DNA from: Marinobacter sp. BW6
GTDB lineage: Bacteria > Pseudomonadota > Gammaproteobacteria > Pseudomonadales > Oleiphilaceae
Length of the DNA: 64,000 nucleotides
Direction: 5' to 3'
Assembly (NCBI RefSeq): GCF_008107725.1
Contig: NZ_VIRN01000064.1
Coordinates: forward strand, 186,001 to 250,000
Of the stretch, positions 46,641 through 56,500 are shown one piece after another (position 1 is the first letter of the stretch; the number at the start of each line of letters is the position of its first letter). The translations under genes and the position numbers were made by a program. The notes beneath the pieces were generated by a model. It was not told where the DNA came from. It searched no databases and worked only from the letters and a program-made list of their open reading frames with translations.

Positions 46641-47744
46641 CTACAGCCTCATGGGCATGACAACGTAGAGGCAGCGGTTATCATTCTGCGCCTCTATCAA
46701 CGCACTGCTGTTCGGATTCGACAGGGTAATCTTTACCTGATCCTCATCCAGCGCGTTCATGACATCCACCAGATAGCCTACATTAAAACCGATCTGCAGG
46801 GATTCGCCCTGATAGTCCACCGGAAGCGCGTCTTCGGCCTGTTCCTGATCCGGGTTGTTGGCGAAGACCTGGAGTTCATTCGATGCCAGGTTAAGTCGTA
46901 CACCACGGATATTCTCGTGAGACAGGATCCCCGCCCGTTGCAGGGTATTCTTCAATGTGGCGCGGTCCGCCAAAACAACCTTGTCGCCACCTCTCGGAAT
47001 GACCCGGTTGTAATCGGGGAATTTCCCTTCAATAAGTTTCGACGTAAAGGTGTACGAACCCACCGTCGCCCGCAGATGATTGTCGCCGATCACCAGGGTG
47101 ACCGGTGTTTCCACATCATCCAACAACCTGGCCAGCTCAAGGACCCCTTTACGCGGGACAATAACCTGCCGCAACTCCGGGCAATTGGTCGGCAGCTCCA
47201 GATGTGCCATCGCCAGCCGGTGACCATCCGTCGCCACCGTCCGTACATGATCTTTGTCCACTTCCAGCAACAGACCGTTCAGGTAGTAGCGAACATCCTG
47301 CTGAGCCATGGCAAATGCAGTGGCATCCAGCATCCGACCCAGTTCTTTCTGGGGCAACTCCAGGCGGAAGCTTTCATCTTCGTCTTCCACGTTGGGGAAG
47401 TGCTCCGCCGGCAGTGTCGACAACGTGAAGTGACTGGCGCCACAGCGCAGGTGCAACCGATCGCCTTCAAGCGACAGTTCCATCGGCGCCTCGTCGCCAA
47501 GAGCCCGGGAAATATCGGACAGCTTGCGGGCCGGAACGGTAATCCGGCCGGGCTGATCCACATGGACCGGCGTAACCCGGGCCACCAGTTCCACTTCCAT
47601 ATTGGTACCGGTGAGGGTCAGGGTATTGTCCTCGGCCACCAGCAACACGTTGGAGAGCACGGGCATGGTCTGTTTCTTTTCCACCACGCCGGCAATGCTT
47701 TGCAGCGGGGTAAGCAGGGATTCACGGCTGATCGTCAGTTTCAT
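46641..47744 (-). CDS. dnaN: DNA polymerase III beta sliding clamp
   Basis: A 367-residue beta clamp (E. coli: 366), which encircles DNA as a dimer and tethers polymerases. The start MKLTISRESLLTPLQSIAGV, the internal RFLVEGKFPDYNRVIP-type segment (seen as LIEGKFPDYNRVIPR) and the C-terminal YVVMPMRL are characteristic. It follows dnaA by 55 bases on the same strand and is probably in one operon with dnaA and the ABC1-kinase gene. Confidence 0.98.
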   Translation of the reverse strand: MKLTISRESLLTPLQSIAGVVEKKQTMPVLSNVLLVAEDNTLTLTGTNMEVELVARVTPVHVDQPGRITVPARKLSDISRALGDEAPMELSLEGDRLHLRCGASHFTLSTLPAEHFPNVEDEDESFRLELPQKELGRMLDATAFAMAQQDVRYYLNGLLLEVDKDHVRTVATDGHRLAMAHLELPTNCPELRQVIVPRKGVLELARLLDDVETPVTLVIGDNHLRATVGSYTFTSKLIEGKFPDYNRVIPRGGDKVVLADRATLKNTLQRAGILSHENIRGVRLNLASNELQVFANNPDQEQAEDALPVDYQGESLQIGFNVGYLVDVMNALDEDQVKITLSNPNSSALIEAQNDNRCLYVVMPMRL

Positions 47745-47799
47745 GGCACTCAGCTTTCTTTATGTTGGAAGGGTGAATGTTATTCGCCAACGCCCGGCA

Positions 47800-49254
47800 T
47801 CAGGTGGTCAGCAGTCTCATAAAATTCTGATAATCCTCGCGGATGCCCGGATCAGTCTCCTGCAACTCCACGATTTTCTTGCACGCATGCAATACGGTGG
47901 TGTGGTCACGACCGCCAAAAGCGTCCCCAATCTCCGGCAAGCTATGATTGGTCAACTCCTTGGACAGCGACATCGCGACCTGTCGGGGCCGGGTGACTGT
48001 TCGAGTCCGGCGCTTGGAGAGCAAATCGGCGACCTTAATCTTGTAATACTCCGCCACGGTGCGCTGAATGTTGTCGATACTCACCTGTTTCTCATGCAGA
48101 GCCAGCAGGTCTTTCAGACTCTCCCGGATAAAGGGGGGAGTAATTTCCGAACCAGTGAAGTGAGCATTCGCTATCACCAAACGAAGCGCCCCTTCGAGCT
48201 CTCGAACATTTGAACGGATCTTTTGGGCAATAAAAAAGGCCGCTTCGCTGCTCAGCTTCACGTTGGCCTGATCGGCCTTTTTCATCAGAATGGCCACCCG
48301 GGTTTCCAGTTCCGGCGGCTCAACCATCACAGTCAGGCCCCAACCAAACCGGGATTTCAGCCGCTCTTCCATGTCGACAATTTCTTTCGGGAACCGGTCG
48401 CAAGTCACGATGACCTGCTGACCGCCTTCCAGCAACGCATTAAAGGTGTGGAAAAACTCTTCCTGGGAGCGCTCCTTCCGGGCAAAAAACTGGATGTCGT
48501 CGATCAACAGGGCATCCACAGACCGGTAATAGCGTTTGAATTCGTTGATGGCGTTCAGCTGCAGCGCCTTAACCATGTCTGCCACAAACCGTTCCGAGCG
48601 AAGATACGCCACTTTGGCATTGGGGTTGCGACGGACAATTTCGTTCCCGATAGCGTGCATCAGGTGTGTTTTACCGAGACCAACACCGCCATAAAGAAAT
48701 AGAGGATTGTAGGCACCGCCCGGATTCTCCGCCACCTGCATGGACGCGGCTCGTGCCAGCTGGTTGGATTTACCTTCCACAAAAGTTTCGAAGGTGAAGC
48801 CTTCATTCAGGAAGCTCTGATGCTTGATATCACCTTCAACCTGAACCGACCGCCGCTCATTGCCACTTTTCGGGCGGACAGAGGGTGAACTGGCCACCGT
48901 AGCAGCCACCCCTTTCTCTTCTTCGGTAACCCGACCGCCGGTCTCTTCATGAGCCTGGCCATTGACGCGGGCAGGTGCATCCGAGCGTTTGACCGGTTCG
49001 CTTTCCCGAGGTGCCGAACCCACTTTCATGTTGACCCGGGGAGCCTGACCGCCATTCAGATCCTTGAGCACCTCTTCGATACGCCGCAGGTACTTTTCAT
49101 TAACCCAATCCATCACGAAACGGTTGGGTGCGAACAGCATCAGCTGCCCCTCCCGGTGATCGGATTGCAGGGGCCTGAGCCAAGTATTGAACTGTTGTGC
49201 GGGAAACTCGTCCCGGAGTACTTCAAGACATTGATGCCACATACTGTTTGGCAC
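47800..49254 (-). CDS. dnaA: Chromosomal replication initiator DnaA
   Basis: A 484-residue initiator that binds DnaA boxes and melts oriC. Domain I is at the N-terminus ([20 protein letters not shown]), domain II is a variable linker (about residues 90-150), domain III has Walker [10 protein letters not shown] and Walker [10 protein letters not shown], and domain IV ends with the DNA-binding helix carrying [16 protein letters not shown] start at GTG 49254 (MPNSMWHQC), with GGGAG nine bases upstream and the usual short leader before domain I; an in-frame ATG at 49305 would add 17 unrelated residues. It reads away from oriC. Confidence 0.96.
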   Translation of the reverse strand: MPNSMWHQCLEVLRDEFPAQQFNTWLRPLQSDHREGQLMLFAPNRFVMDWVNEKYLRRIEEVLKDLNGGQAPRVNMKVGSAPRESEPVKRSDAPARVNGQAHEETGGRVTEEEKGVAATVASSPSVRPKSGNERRSVQVEGDIKHQSFLNEGFTFETFVEGKSNQLARAASMQVAENPGGAYNPLFLYGGVGLGKTHLMHAIGNEIVRRNPNAKVAYLRSERFVADMVKALQLNAINEFKRYYRSVDALLIDDIQFFARKERSQEEFFHTFNALLEGGQQVIVTCDRFPKEIVDMEERLKSRFGWGLTVMVEPPELETRVAILMKKADQANVKLSSEAAFFIAQKIRSNVRELEGALRLVIANAHFTGSEITPPFIRESLKDLLALHEKQVSIDNIQRTVAEYYKIKVADLLSKRRTRTVTRPRQVAMSLSKELTNHSLPEIGDAFGGRDHTTVLHACKKIVELQETDPGIREDYQNFMRLLTT

Positions 49255-49899
49255 GACAGCCTGCTCCCGATAACCCTGAAATGTCTCTGAACGGACAAGG
49301 GACATCCTGTCCAGTGAGATGACCCCGGATTCTAACCCGACCGGCCCCGCAGTGAAAGAGCCGTAGCCGGTTCATGAACAGCCTGTGGAAATTTATTTCT
49401 TTATATTTCAGTTTTTTACAAACTTACCTACAGCCTTGTGTACAGAAAATAACTTCTCTGAAAGTTACCCACAGCCCTGTGTGTACAGCCCGGGTTTAAC
49501 CCTGTTAGGAACCACGGGACGCAACCGGGGATAACTTGGATCCATCACACAAAACCAACTTACCCACATTTCCCCCTGCCGTCGTCCACAGCCCTCAAGG
49601 CGCCTTATCAATACCCTTATAAACCGCTCAGAAACTTGTTTTTCAATATTTTTTTTCGCTTATCCACAGAAACCTTCGATCCTAATAACAGTAATAATTA
49701 ATCCTTAAAAGAATTCTAAAAAGACTTACTGAATTTATTACCTGGCCAGCGCGCTCATGAATTTTCGGGATGCGCACAACCCCCTAGCAATAAGCATTGA
49801 ATTCCCCCCGGTATTTGCATAGAATGCCGCTCCTGTTTTGGCTGTTCATTTTCCAGCCAGTTACTGAATTTCCAACTTACGAATTGTGAGATCATCACC
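49255..49899. other. oriC: Chromosomal replication origin oriC (dnaA-rpmH intergenic region)
   Basis: This 645-bp gap holds no gene. It contains DnaA boxes in one orientation: TTATCCACA at 49660-49668 (perfect), TTACCCACA at 49465-49473 and 49560-49568 (one mismatch each) and TTACCTACA at 49424-49432 (two mismatches). A T-rich and A-rich stretch (about 49637-49740) next to the perfect box is a candidate unwinding element. Genes on both sides read away from it. Position and content match pseudomonad origins. Confidence 0.92.
49797..49825 (+). promoter_or_regulatory. Predicted sigma-70 promoter of rpmH-rnpA
   Basis: TTGAAT (49797-49802), a 17-base spacer and TAGAAT (49820-49825) lie about 75 bases upstream of the rpmH ATG, at the right-hand edge of oriC. 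Confidence 0.7.
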
Positions 49900-50034
49900 A
49901 TGAAAAGAACGTTTCAACCAAGCGTCCTGAAGCGTAAGCGCGTTCACGGTTTCCGTGCCCGTATGGCCACTGCCAACGGTCGCAAGGTTATTTCCCGTCG
50001 TCGTGCCAAAGGCCGCGCACGTCTGTCCGCGTAA
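49900..50034 (+). CDS. rpmH: 50S ribosomal protein L34
   Basis: A 44-residue, very basic protein of the large ribosomal subunit. Its sequence begins [20 protein letters not shown] and ends [12 protein letters not shown], which is the universally conserved L34. It is too short for routine frame searches but certain by sequence. It lies 14 bases upstream of rnpA, the usual arrangement next to oriC. Confidence 0.98.
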   Translation: MKRTFQPSVLKRKRVHGFRARMATANGRKVISRRRAKGRARLSA

Positions 50035-50048
50035 GCTCTGATCGCCTC

Positions 50049-50456
50049 ATGAAGGCTTTGAGTTTCCCGAAATCACATCGTCTTTTGCGACCTGCTGATT
50101 ACGGCAAAGTCTTCAACGACGTGCAGCTGAAAGTTCCGCACCGGAATTTTCTGATCCTGGCAACACCGAATAACCTCGGTCACGCCAGGATCGGTTTGAT
50201 CTTCTCGAAGAAGAACCTGAAGCTTGCAGTCCAGAGGAACCGGATAAAACGCCAGGTCAGAGAAAGCTTCCGGCACCAGACAGATCTGCCCGGTGTCGAC
50301 CTCGTAGTTCTGGGACGTCAGGGGCTGGTTTCCCTTGATAACCATACGGTTCGGGCATCCATGGACGACCTCTGGCGACGTCTCAGGAAAAAGTACGCTC
50401 AATCTCAGCCATCCCGGGCAGCAACATCCGAAACTGCCGGTCGAGGAACGGGTTAA
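50049..50456 (+). CDS. rnpA: Ribonuclease P protein component
   Basis: A 135-residue basic protein that assists the RNase P RNA in maturing tRNA 5' ends. The conserved RNR segment is present ([18 protein letters not shown]), as is [10 protein letters not shown]. The C-terminal tail beyond the RNase P fold ([13 protein letters not shown]) is low in complexity. It overlaps yidD at TAATG. The RNase P RNA gene itself is not in this window. Confidence 0.97.
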   Translation: MKALSFPKSHRLLRPADYGKVFNDVQLKVPHRNFLILATPNNLGHARIGLIFSKKNLKLAVQRNRIKRQVRESFRHQTDLPGVDLVVLGRQGLVSLDNHTVRASMDDLWRRLRKKYAQSQPSRAATSETAGRGTG

Positions 50457-50749
50457 TGCGCAAGCTTCTGCTTCTGCCCATCCGCTTCTACCAGTATGCA
50501 ATCAGTCCCCTGATGGCCAGTCACTGCCGCCACTATCCCACCTGCTCACAATACGCCGTTGAAGCCATAACCCACCATGGTGCGCTTAAAGGATTATTTC
50601 TCGCAATCCGGCGTCTGTTAAGGTGTCATCCCTGGGCGGAAGGCGGTTATGATCCCGTGCCAGGAACAACAGAACCCGGGGTTCAGGAAACCGTAACAGC
50701 CTGCGTACACGCTGATCACTCCCATACAACAACCCAGACCAGACAGTAA
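50456..50749 (+). CDS. yidD: Membrane protein insertion efficiency factor YidD
   Basis: A 97-residue membrane-associated protein thought to help YidC-dependent insertion. The family core is intact: [44 protein letters not shown] and GGYDPVP. Its ATG shares a base with the rnpA stop (TAATG), so translation is coupled. It starts the usual rnpA-yidD-yidC-mnmE run. Confidence 0.96.
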   Translation: MRKLLLLPIRFYQYAISPLMASHCRHYPTCSQYAVEAITHHGALKGLFLAIRRLLRCHPWAEGGYDPVPGTTEPGVQETVTACVHADHSHTTTQTRQ

Positions 50750-50753
50750 CTCT

Positions 50754-52469
50754 ATGGATATTCAACGCATCGTATTATTTGCCGGCCTGGCTATTGTCAG
50801 TTATCTGATGGTGCTTGCCTGGAATGAGGATTACCATCAGCAGCCGGAAACGGCTCAAGTCGCTGAATCACAGCCGTCGCAGAACACCGCCAGCATGGGC
50901 AATTCAGACGATATGGTGCTTCCGGAGGACAGTGCTGCTCAGATGAACGGTGATGGCGAGTTCACGACTCCCGAAACAGGCCAGGCTGTCGTAAGCTCGA
51001 CTGCAAACAACACTTCAGTTAGCGATCAGTTCATTACTGTCCGCACTGACGTCTACGACCTGAAGATAGATCGCGTCAGTGGTAACCTGGTAAGAGCCCA
51101 GCTGCTTGATTACGACGACTCCCTGAACAGCGAGGAGCCGTTAACCCTCCTGAACAACACCCAGAACCGCCTGTACGTTCTTGAAAGTGGTCTGATTGGT
51201 CGTGACGGTCCCGATAGTCGCAAGAATGGTTCCGCTCCCGTTTACAGTGCTGATGCCTCCAGCTATGAGCTAGCTGAAGGTGACAGCCAGCTTCAGGTCG
51301 ATCTGACCTACACCACTGACAACGGTGTCCAGATCACCAAGCGCTACCAGTTCGAACGCAATAGTTATGAGATCGACGTTAAGTACCTGGTTGAAAACCA
51401 GTCCAGTGACAACTGGCAGGCGAATTTCACGGGCAAAATCGTCCGTGACCAGTCTCCGGATCCGACCTCTCAGACCAGCATGGGAATTCAGGCATTCCTT
51501 GGTCTGGTGATCAGCTCCCCGGAGGATCCATACGAAAAATTTGATTTCAGCGACTTGCAGGAAACCCAGATCAACCAGTCCGTTACCAACGGATGGCTGG
51601 CCTTCCTCCAGCACTACTTCCTGTCTGCCTGGGTACCGGAACGCGACATCTCTGCCCAATACCAGACCACACAACGTGGCCAGAACTACGTCATGGGGTT
51701 TGTCTACCCGGCCACCACAATAGCCCCGGGTGAGGCTGCCGAGATCGGCGCACGGGCTTATGTCGGACCGAAGATCATTGAGCGTCTGGAAGCCGTGGCT
51801 CCGAACATGGACCGTACCGTTGATTTCGGCTGGCTGTTCTTTATTTCCTTGCCGCTGTTCATCATTCTGGACTGGTTCCACAGTATCGTTGGCAACTGGG
51901 GTGTTTCCATCATCCTGCTGACCGTACTGGTCAAGGGGGTGTTCTTCCATCTGTCCGCCACCAGTTACAAATCCATGGCCAAGATGCGCGCGGTAGCGCC
52001 CCAGCTGACCCGGCTGAAAGAGCTCTATGGTGACGACCGCCAGCGAATGTCCCAGGAAATGATGGGCTTGTATAAGCGGGAAAAAATCAATCCGCTCGGT
52101 GGCTGCCTACCAATACTCGTGCAGATGCCTGTGTTCATTTCCCTATACTGGGTACTGTTTGAAAGTGTGCAGCTACGCCATGCGCCGTTCATGCTGTGGA
52201 TTCAGGATCTGTCGGTCATGGACCCGTATTTCATCCTGCCGATTCTGATGGGCGCCAGCATGTTCCTACAGATGAGTCTGAATCCGACTCCACCGGATCC
52301 CATGCAGGCCAAGATCATGAAGATGATGCCCTTGATCTTCACAGTGTTCTTCCTGTGGTTCCCGGCAGGTCTGGTACTGTACTGGCTGGTGAACAACATT
52401 CTGTCCATTGCCCAGCAGTGGTACATTACCCGCAAGATCGAAGCAGAAATGGCCGGTAAGAAGCACTGA
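50754..52469 (+). CDS. yidC: Membrane protein insertase YidC
   Basis: A 571-residue inner-membrane insertase. An N-terminal membrane anchor (residues 5-22) is followed by a variable acidic linker (about 30-90), a large periplasmic beta-sandwich domain (about 90-340) and a five-span core ([24 protein letters not shown], then [20 protein letters not shown], and so on). The C-terminus is basic ([12 protein letters not shown]). It works with or without SecYEG. It is followed by a terminator before mnmE. Confidence 0.97.
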   Translation: MDIQRIVLFAGLAIVSYLMVLAWNEDYHQQPETAQVAESQPSQNTASMGNSDDMVLPEDSAAQMNGDGEFTTPETGQAVVSSTANNTSVSDQFITVRTDVYDLKIDRVSGNLVRAQLLDYDDSLNSEEPLTLLNNTQNRLYVLESGLIGRDGPDSRKNGSAPVYSADASSYELAEGDSQLQVDLTYTTDNGVQITKRYQFERNSYEIDVKYLVENQSSDNWQANFTGKIVRDQSPDPTSQTSMGIQAFLGLVISSPEDPYEKFDFSDLQETQINQSVTNGWLAFLQHYFLSAWVPERDISAQYQTTQRGQNYVMGFVYPATTIAPGEAAEIGARAYVGPKIIERLEAVAPNMDRTVDFGWLFFISLPLFIILDWFHSIVGNWGVSIILLTVLVKGVFFHLSATSYKSMAKMRAVAPQLTRLKELYGDDRQRMSQEMMGLYKREKINPLGGCLPILVQMPVFISLYWVLFESVQLRHAPFMLWIQDLSVMDPYFILPILMGASMFLQMSLNPTPPDPMQAKIMKMMPLIFTVFFLWFPAGLVLYWLVNNILSIAQQWYITRKIEAEMAGKKH

Positions 52470-52490
52470 CCGGTGCCCGAACCGTCCCGG

Positions 52491-52522
52491 CAAAGGCTCC
52501 TCTGTGGAGCCTTTGTTGTTTT
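52491..52522 (+). terminator. Terminator between yidC and mnmE
   Basis: CAAAGGCTCC (52491-52500), a 5-base loop, GGAGCCTTTG (52506-52515), then TTGTTTT. Confidence 0.85.
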
Positions 52523-52539
52523 CAGCCTGTGGAAAAAGC

Positions 52540-53910
52540 ATGAGCCAGAGTTCTGAAACCATCGCAGCCATCGCCACCGCACCCGGACAGGCCGGGGTCG
52601 GGATCGTTCGCGTGTCCGGTCCCAAGGCCGGGGCCATTGCACACAAGATGCTGGGCTTTGAGCCTAAACCCCGATATGCCCATTACGGCCCGTTCCACGA
52701 CAGCCGTGGCGAGTTGATTGATGAGGGCATCGGGCTGTTTTTCCCCAACCCGCATTCATTCACCGGTGAAGATGTGTTTGAACTGCAGGGCCACGGTGGC
52801 ACGGTGATTCTCGATCTTCTGCTGCGGGAGGTGTGCAGCCAGGGGGCAAGACTGGCCCGGCCTGGTGAGTTTTCCGAGCGGGCGTTTCTGAACGACAAAC
52901 TGGACCTGGCCCAGGCCGAAGCCATAGCCGATCTGATCGAAAGCAGCTCGGAACAGGCAGCCCGCTGTGCTGTTCGTTCCATGCAGGGGGTGTTTTCCCG
53001 CCAGATAGAAGATCTGGTGGATGCGGTTACGCACCTTAGGATCTATGTTGAGGCGGCAATCGATTTTCCCGAGGAGGAGATCGATTTTCTGGCCGATGGC
53101 AAGGTGGCCAGTGATCTTCAGAACCTGCTGGACCGTCTCGAGAAAATCCTGGCCGAAGCCCAGCAGGGAACCATTCTGCGGGACGGCATGAAAGTAGTGA
53201 TCGGCGGAAGACCTAACGCCGGTAAATCAAGTCTGCTGAATGCCCTGGCCGGTCGCGAAGCTGCCATTGTTACGGCTATTGAGGGCACGACCCGGGATGT
53301 CCTGAGGGAACATATCCACATCGATGGTATGCCATTGCACATTATCGACACAGCCGGTCTTCGGGACAGTCCGGATGAAGTGGAACAGATCGGTATTGCC
53401 CGGGCCTGGGAGGAAATCCGTCAGGCCGATCGCATCCTTCTGATGGTGGATGCCACCACGACCGATAAAATCAGTCCCCATGAAATCTGGCCGGATTTCA
53501 TTGATCAGTTACCAGCCAATGCGCCCGTGACGGTTATTCGCAATAAGGTGGACCTTTCCGGTGAAACGGTTGGCATGACTGCCGAGGACCACCAGAGCGC
53601 GCCGGTTATCCGTCTGGCTGCAAAGTCTGCCGAAGGTTTGGAGATTCTCCGGGACCACCTCAAGCAGTGTATGGGGTTTGCCAGCACCACAGAGGGTGGT
53701 TTCCTGGCCCGTCGCCGGCACCTGGATGCCCTGGAGCGTGCGCAGGCCCTGCTTATTCAGGGTCAGAGCCAGCTGGAAGGGTTTGGTGCAGGCGAGCTCC
53801 TGGCAGAGGACTTGCGGGCCGCCCAGGATGCCCTGGGAGAGATCACCGGACACCTCACCCCGGATGAGCTGTTGGGCAAGATATTCAGCAGCTTCTGCAT
53901 CGGGAAGTAA
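52540..53910 (+). CDS. mnmE: tRNA uridine-5-carboxymethylaminomethyl modification GTPase MnmE
   Basis: A 456-residue GTPase that, with MnmG, modifies wobble U34 of several tRNAs. The N-terminal folate-binding domain starts [21 protein letters not shown], the G domain has [14 protein letters not shown] (G1), GTTRD (G2), DTAGLRD (G3) and NKVD (G4), and the C-terminus ends in the catalytic CIGK motif. I start at ATG 52540 ([12 protein letters not shown]); the frame continues upstream to 52408 within yidC but those residues are not MnmE. mnmG is not in the window. Confidence 0.97.
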   Translation: MSQSSETIAAIATAPGQAGVGIVRVSGPKAGAIAHKMLGFEPKPRYAHYGPFHDSRGELIDEGIGLFFPNPHSFTGEDVFELQGHGGTVILDLLLREVCSQGARLARPGEFSERAFLNDKLDLAQAEAIADLIESSSEQAARCAVRSMQGVFSRQIEDLVDAVTHLRIYVEAAIDFPEEEIDFLADGKVASDLQNLLDRLEKILAEAQQGTILRDGMKVVIGGRPNAGKSSLLNALAGREAAIVTAIEGTTRDVLREHIHIDGMPLHIIDTAGLRDSPDEVEQIGIARAWEEIRQADRILLMVDATTTDKISPHEIWPDFIDQLPANAPVTVIRNKVDLSGETVGMTAEDHQSAPVIRLAAKSAEGLEILRDHLKQCMGFASTTEGGFLARRRHLDALERAQALLIQGQSQLEGFGAGELLAEDLRAAQDALGEITGHLTPDELLGKIFSSFCIGK

Positions 53911-53962
53911 TCAGCAAGCCTCTCAGTTGCACTGATTCTCGGCAACAACCTGCTGAATTTTT

Positions 53963-53980
53963 ATTGAGCGATCACTCAAT
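53963..53980. promoter_or_regulatory. TetR-type operator palindrome upstream of the isomerase-GST pair
   Basis: ATTGAGCGATCACTCAAT is an 18-bp inverted repeat with one mismatched pair (positions 7 and 12). Size and symmetry fit TetR-family operators. It is 60 bases before the ATG at 54040. No TetR gene is adjacent. Confidence 0.65.
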
Positions 53981-54039
53981 AAAGACTAGAGTACTGGACA
54001 GGTTCAAGAACAAACGCAATCGTCCAGGAGCTATAAGCG

Positions 54040-54651
54040 ATGAGTCCCAAGATCGATTACTACTTCACCTGCATTTCCCCGTTCACTTACCTTGGCCACC
54101 GGGTATTCCTGGAAACAGCCCGAAAGGCCGGCGCTGAAGTCAATTTCAAGCCCGTGAAACTGGCAAAAGTATTTGCCAATTCGGGCGCGAAGCCCGTCCC
54201 CGAGCGTCCGGTATGTCGACAGGAGTATCGTCTCCTTGAAATCGAACGTTGGGCAAGAAAACGGGACCTGAAAGTAAACCTGAAGCCAGCGCACTTTCCA
54301 ACAGACCCCGGGCTTGCAGACCGTTGCGTTATTGCCCTGCAGCAGGCCGGTGAAAACCCTGGTGAGTTTGTTCAGCAAGCATTGGCCGCCTGTTGGGCAG
54401 AGGAGAAAAACATTGCCGACGAAGGAGTCATTCGTGGCATTCTGAATAGCCTCGAACTTGATGCCGACGCTTTAATTGAGGCAGCCGGTTCATCCGCTAT
54501 GGCTGACCAGTACGACGTTAACAGCGAAGAGGCCGTCAGCCAGGGCGTGCTGGGAGCCCCGGCCTACCTGTTGAATGGTGAGCAGTTCTGGGGGCAGGAT
54601 CGGGTTGAGTTGTTGGCAGAGACGCTGGAATCGGAATCCGGAGCGAAATGA
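54040..54651 (+). CDS. 2-hydroxychromene-2-carboxylate isomerase-like protein (kappa-class GST)
   Basis: A 203-residue DsbA-fold protein. The N-terminal DYYFTCISPFTYLGHRVF segment carries the conserved SPF/Y serine (S13) of NahD-type isomerases, and VLGAPAYLLNGEQFWGQDR is the family's C-terminal cis-proline loop. Such enzymes use glutathione to isomerise aromatic catabolites. Other aromatic degradation genes are absent, so another substrate is possible. AGGAG lies about ten bases before the ATG. It is coupled to the next gene by ATGA. Confidence 0.88.
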   Translation: MSPKIDYYFTCISPFTYLGHRVFLETARKAGAEVNFKPVKLAKVFANSGAKPVPERPVCRQEYRLLEIERWARKRDLKVNLKPAHFPTDPGLADRCVIALQQAGENPGEFVQQALAACWAEEKNIADEGVIRGILNSLELDADALIEAAGSSAMADQYDVNSEEAVSQGVLGAPAYLLNGEQFWGQDRVELLAETLESESGAK

Positions 54652-55352
54652 TGATTGATCTCTATTACTGGCCGACACCCAATGGCCACAAGATCACCAT
54701 ATTCCTTGAAGAGGCCGGGCTGGACTACCAGATTCATCCTGTAGATATCAGTGCCGGAGACCAGTTCAAGCCGGAATTTCTAGCCTTCTCGCCAAACAAC
54801 CGTATGCCGGCCATCATCGACCACGACCCCGGAGAAGGCCGTGGACCCATTACGGTGTTCGAGTCTGGTGCCATCCTTATTTATCTCGCGGAAAAGACAG
54901 GCCGCTTTATGCCAACCGATCTTCTTGGCAGAAAAACAGTGCTGGAATGGCTGATGTGGCAGATGGGGGGGCTGGGGCCCATGGCGGGCCAGAATCATCA
55001 TTTCGTCCAGTATGCCCCTGAGCAAATTCCATATGCGATCGATCGGTACGTCAATGAAACCAACCGTCTGTACGGTATACTCGATAACCGCCTGAGCGGT
55101 CGGGACTGGGTTGCCGACGATTATTCCATTGCCGACATGGCCATTTACCCCTGGATCGTCCCCCACGAACGGCAACGGCAAACCCTGTCTGACTTTCCCA
55201 ACCTTGAGCGGTGGTTCCATTCGATGCAGGCGAGGCCTGCCGTTGTGACTGCCTACGAGAAAGGTGCACCCTGGTCTAAACGATCGGCCGTCACCGATGA
55301 AGGAAAGAAATTATTGTTTGGCCAAACAGCCGCGGTAAATAAAAAAGCCTAG
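54648..55352 (+). CDS. yfcG: YfcG-like glutathione S-transferase/disulfide-bond oxidoreductase
   Basis: A 234-residue nu-class GST. LYYWPTPNGHKITIFLEEAGLDY and SPNNRMPAIIDHD in the thioredoxin-like domain, FESGAILIYLAEKTGRF at its end, and GGLGPMAGQNHHF in the helical domain match E. coli YfcG almost segment by segment. YfcG reduces disulfides using two bound glutathiones. Starting at 54648 gives an ATGA overlap with the isomerase gene, so the two glutathione enzymes are probably made together. A weak stem-loop follows. Confidence 0.9.
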   Translation: MMIDLYYWPTPNGHKITIFLEEAGLDYQIHPVDISAGDQFKPEFLAFSPNNRMPAIIDHDPGEGRGPITVFESGAILIYLAEKTGRFMPTDLLGRKTVLEWLMWQMGGLGPMAGQNHHFVQYAPEQIPYAIDRYVNETNRLYGILDNRLSGRDWVADDYSIADMAIYPWIVPHERQRQTLSDFPNLERWFHSMQARPAVVTAYEKGAPWSKRSAVTDEGKKLLFGQTAAVNKKA

Positions 55353-55356
55353 GCCG

Positions 55357-55382
55357 AGGGAAGCCTTCGCGCTTCCCTTTCC
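55357..55382 (+). terminator. Probable terminator after yfcG
   Basis: AGGGAAGC (55357-55364) pairs with GCTTCCCT (55371-55378) around a 6-base loop. The T-run is short and interrupted, so the call is moderate. Confidence 0.6.
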
Positions 55383-55403
55383 GGTTTAATTCACAGGGTA
55401 GTG

Positions 55404-56336
55404 TTAGCCGGTTGTACGCCACTCGTTCTGACCAACTGGTTCCAGGGCTTCGGTGTTACTCCGATTGCCGAGGAAATCCGGTCGTGGTTTGTTGCCACAG
55501 AATGGTGCCTGGATCTGGTTTTCTACACTGTTGTAGACAAAGAACAGATTGCTACGAGGCCAGGGCGACATATTGGCATTCGAGGCATGCAGAGTGTTGC
55601 ACTCGAAGATAATCAGCGAGCCGGCGGGACCGGTGGGGGCTTTGATACCGTATTCGTCAGCCATGGCTGCAAGGTCCCGATCGTTGGGAACGCCCAGTTC
55701 CTGTTTTTTCAGGGATGACTGGTAGTTGTCTTCCGGCGTGCGGCCGACGCAGGGCACAAAGGTCTTGTGGGAGCCGGGAATCAGCATCAAGGGCCCGTTA
55801 AAGGGCGTGTTGTCGGTGAGGGCAATGGAAAAGCTGACTGCCCGCATCCGGGGCATGCCGTCTTCGGCGTGCCAGGTTTCGAAATCGGAGTGCCAGTCAA
55901 AGCCCTTGCCATGGAAGCCGGGTTTGAAATTGATCCGGGATTGGTGGATATACGCTTCACTGCCCAGAAGCTGGCGTACCATCGCCAGAATCTTCGGATC
56001 CCGGGTCAGCCGGTCGAATCGATCAGACAGTTCGTGAATGCCGAAAATCGAGCGGATTTCCTGTTTTCCGGGTTCGGTAATGGTGCCCTCAGAGCGAAGA
56101 ATGCTCTCATTGTCTTCGTAGGCCCGCAGATCTTCCCGGAACTGGCGAACAGTGGCCTGGTCGAGAAAACTGTTGAAGACGAGAAAGCCGTCGCGCTCAT
56201 ATTGCATCAGTTCGGTTTCACTCAGTGGTCCATCGGTTCCCGATCCTTTGCTGTGCACGACAGGGTCTTGGCGCTCAAAGCTTTCAGTGGGACGTTCCAG
56301 GCGGGTTGGATAAAAGTCGTCAGCACGAGTTTCCAT
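55404..56336 (-). CDS. ectD: Ectoine hydroxylase
   Basis: A 310-residue Fe(II)/2-oxoglutarate dioxygenase that turns the osmolyte ectoine into 5-hydroxyectoine. The EctD signature is nearly exact: FDWHSDFETWHAEDGMPRMR, with iron ligands H149 and D151 and the third in CNTLHASNANMS (H250); NGPLMLIPGSHKTF is also typical. I start at ATG 56336 (METRADDF), preceded by AAGGAGG; the open frame to 56369 lacks a site. ectABC is not nearby, so the gene stands apart from ectoine synthesis in this window. Its upstream region is A/T-rich. Confidence 0.95.
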   Translation of the reverse strand: METRADDFYPTRLERPTESFERQDPVVHSKGSGTDGPLSETELMQYERDGFLVFNSFLDQATVRQFREDLRAYEDNESILRSEGTITEPGKQEIRSIFGIHELSDRFDRLTRDPKILAMVRQLLGSEAYIHQSRINFKPGFHGKGFDWHSDFETWHAEDGMPRMRAVSFSIALTDNTPFNGPLMLIPGSHKTFVPCVGRTPEDNYQSSLKKQELGVPNDRDLAAMADEYGIKAPTGPAGSLIIFECNTLHASNANMSPWPRSNLFFVYNSVENQIQAPFCGNKPRPDFLGNRSNTEALEPVGQNEWRTTG

Positions 56337-56455
56337 ATTCGAACCTCCTTCTTTTATTCTCGATATCAAAGGTTTTCTTTTTAATTCAGTTAGTTAATAA
56401 CTCCAAAGCGGAAATGCACCTGTTAGATGGGTTCAGGCGGGCGTATTTCAAGGGC

Positions 56456-56481
56456 AAAAAAGTCCCGGGCCTTGCCCGGGA
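56456..56481 (-). terminator. Terminator after the acyl-CoA dehydrogenase gene
   Basis: TCCCGGG (56463-56469) pairs with CCCGGGA (56475-56481) around a 5-base loop. On the minus strand it ends in TTTTTT. It separates the dehydrogenase from ectD. Confidence 0.85.
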
Positions 56482-56500
56482 GTAAGAGAGGCCGGATAGC

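Noticed and set aside
46263..47822. Long plus-strand open frame (519 codons) across dnaN
   Set aside because: It is antisense to the certain dnaN gene, has no recognisable domain and follows from the codon pattern of dnaN.
56380..56420. AGTTAATAACT-type small palindrome upstream of ectD as an osmoregulatory site
   Set aside because: Too short and A/T-rich to separate from chance without comparison sequences.
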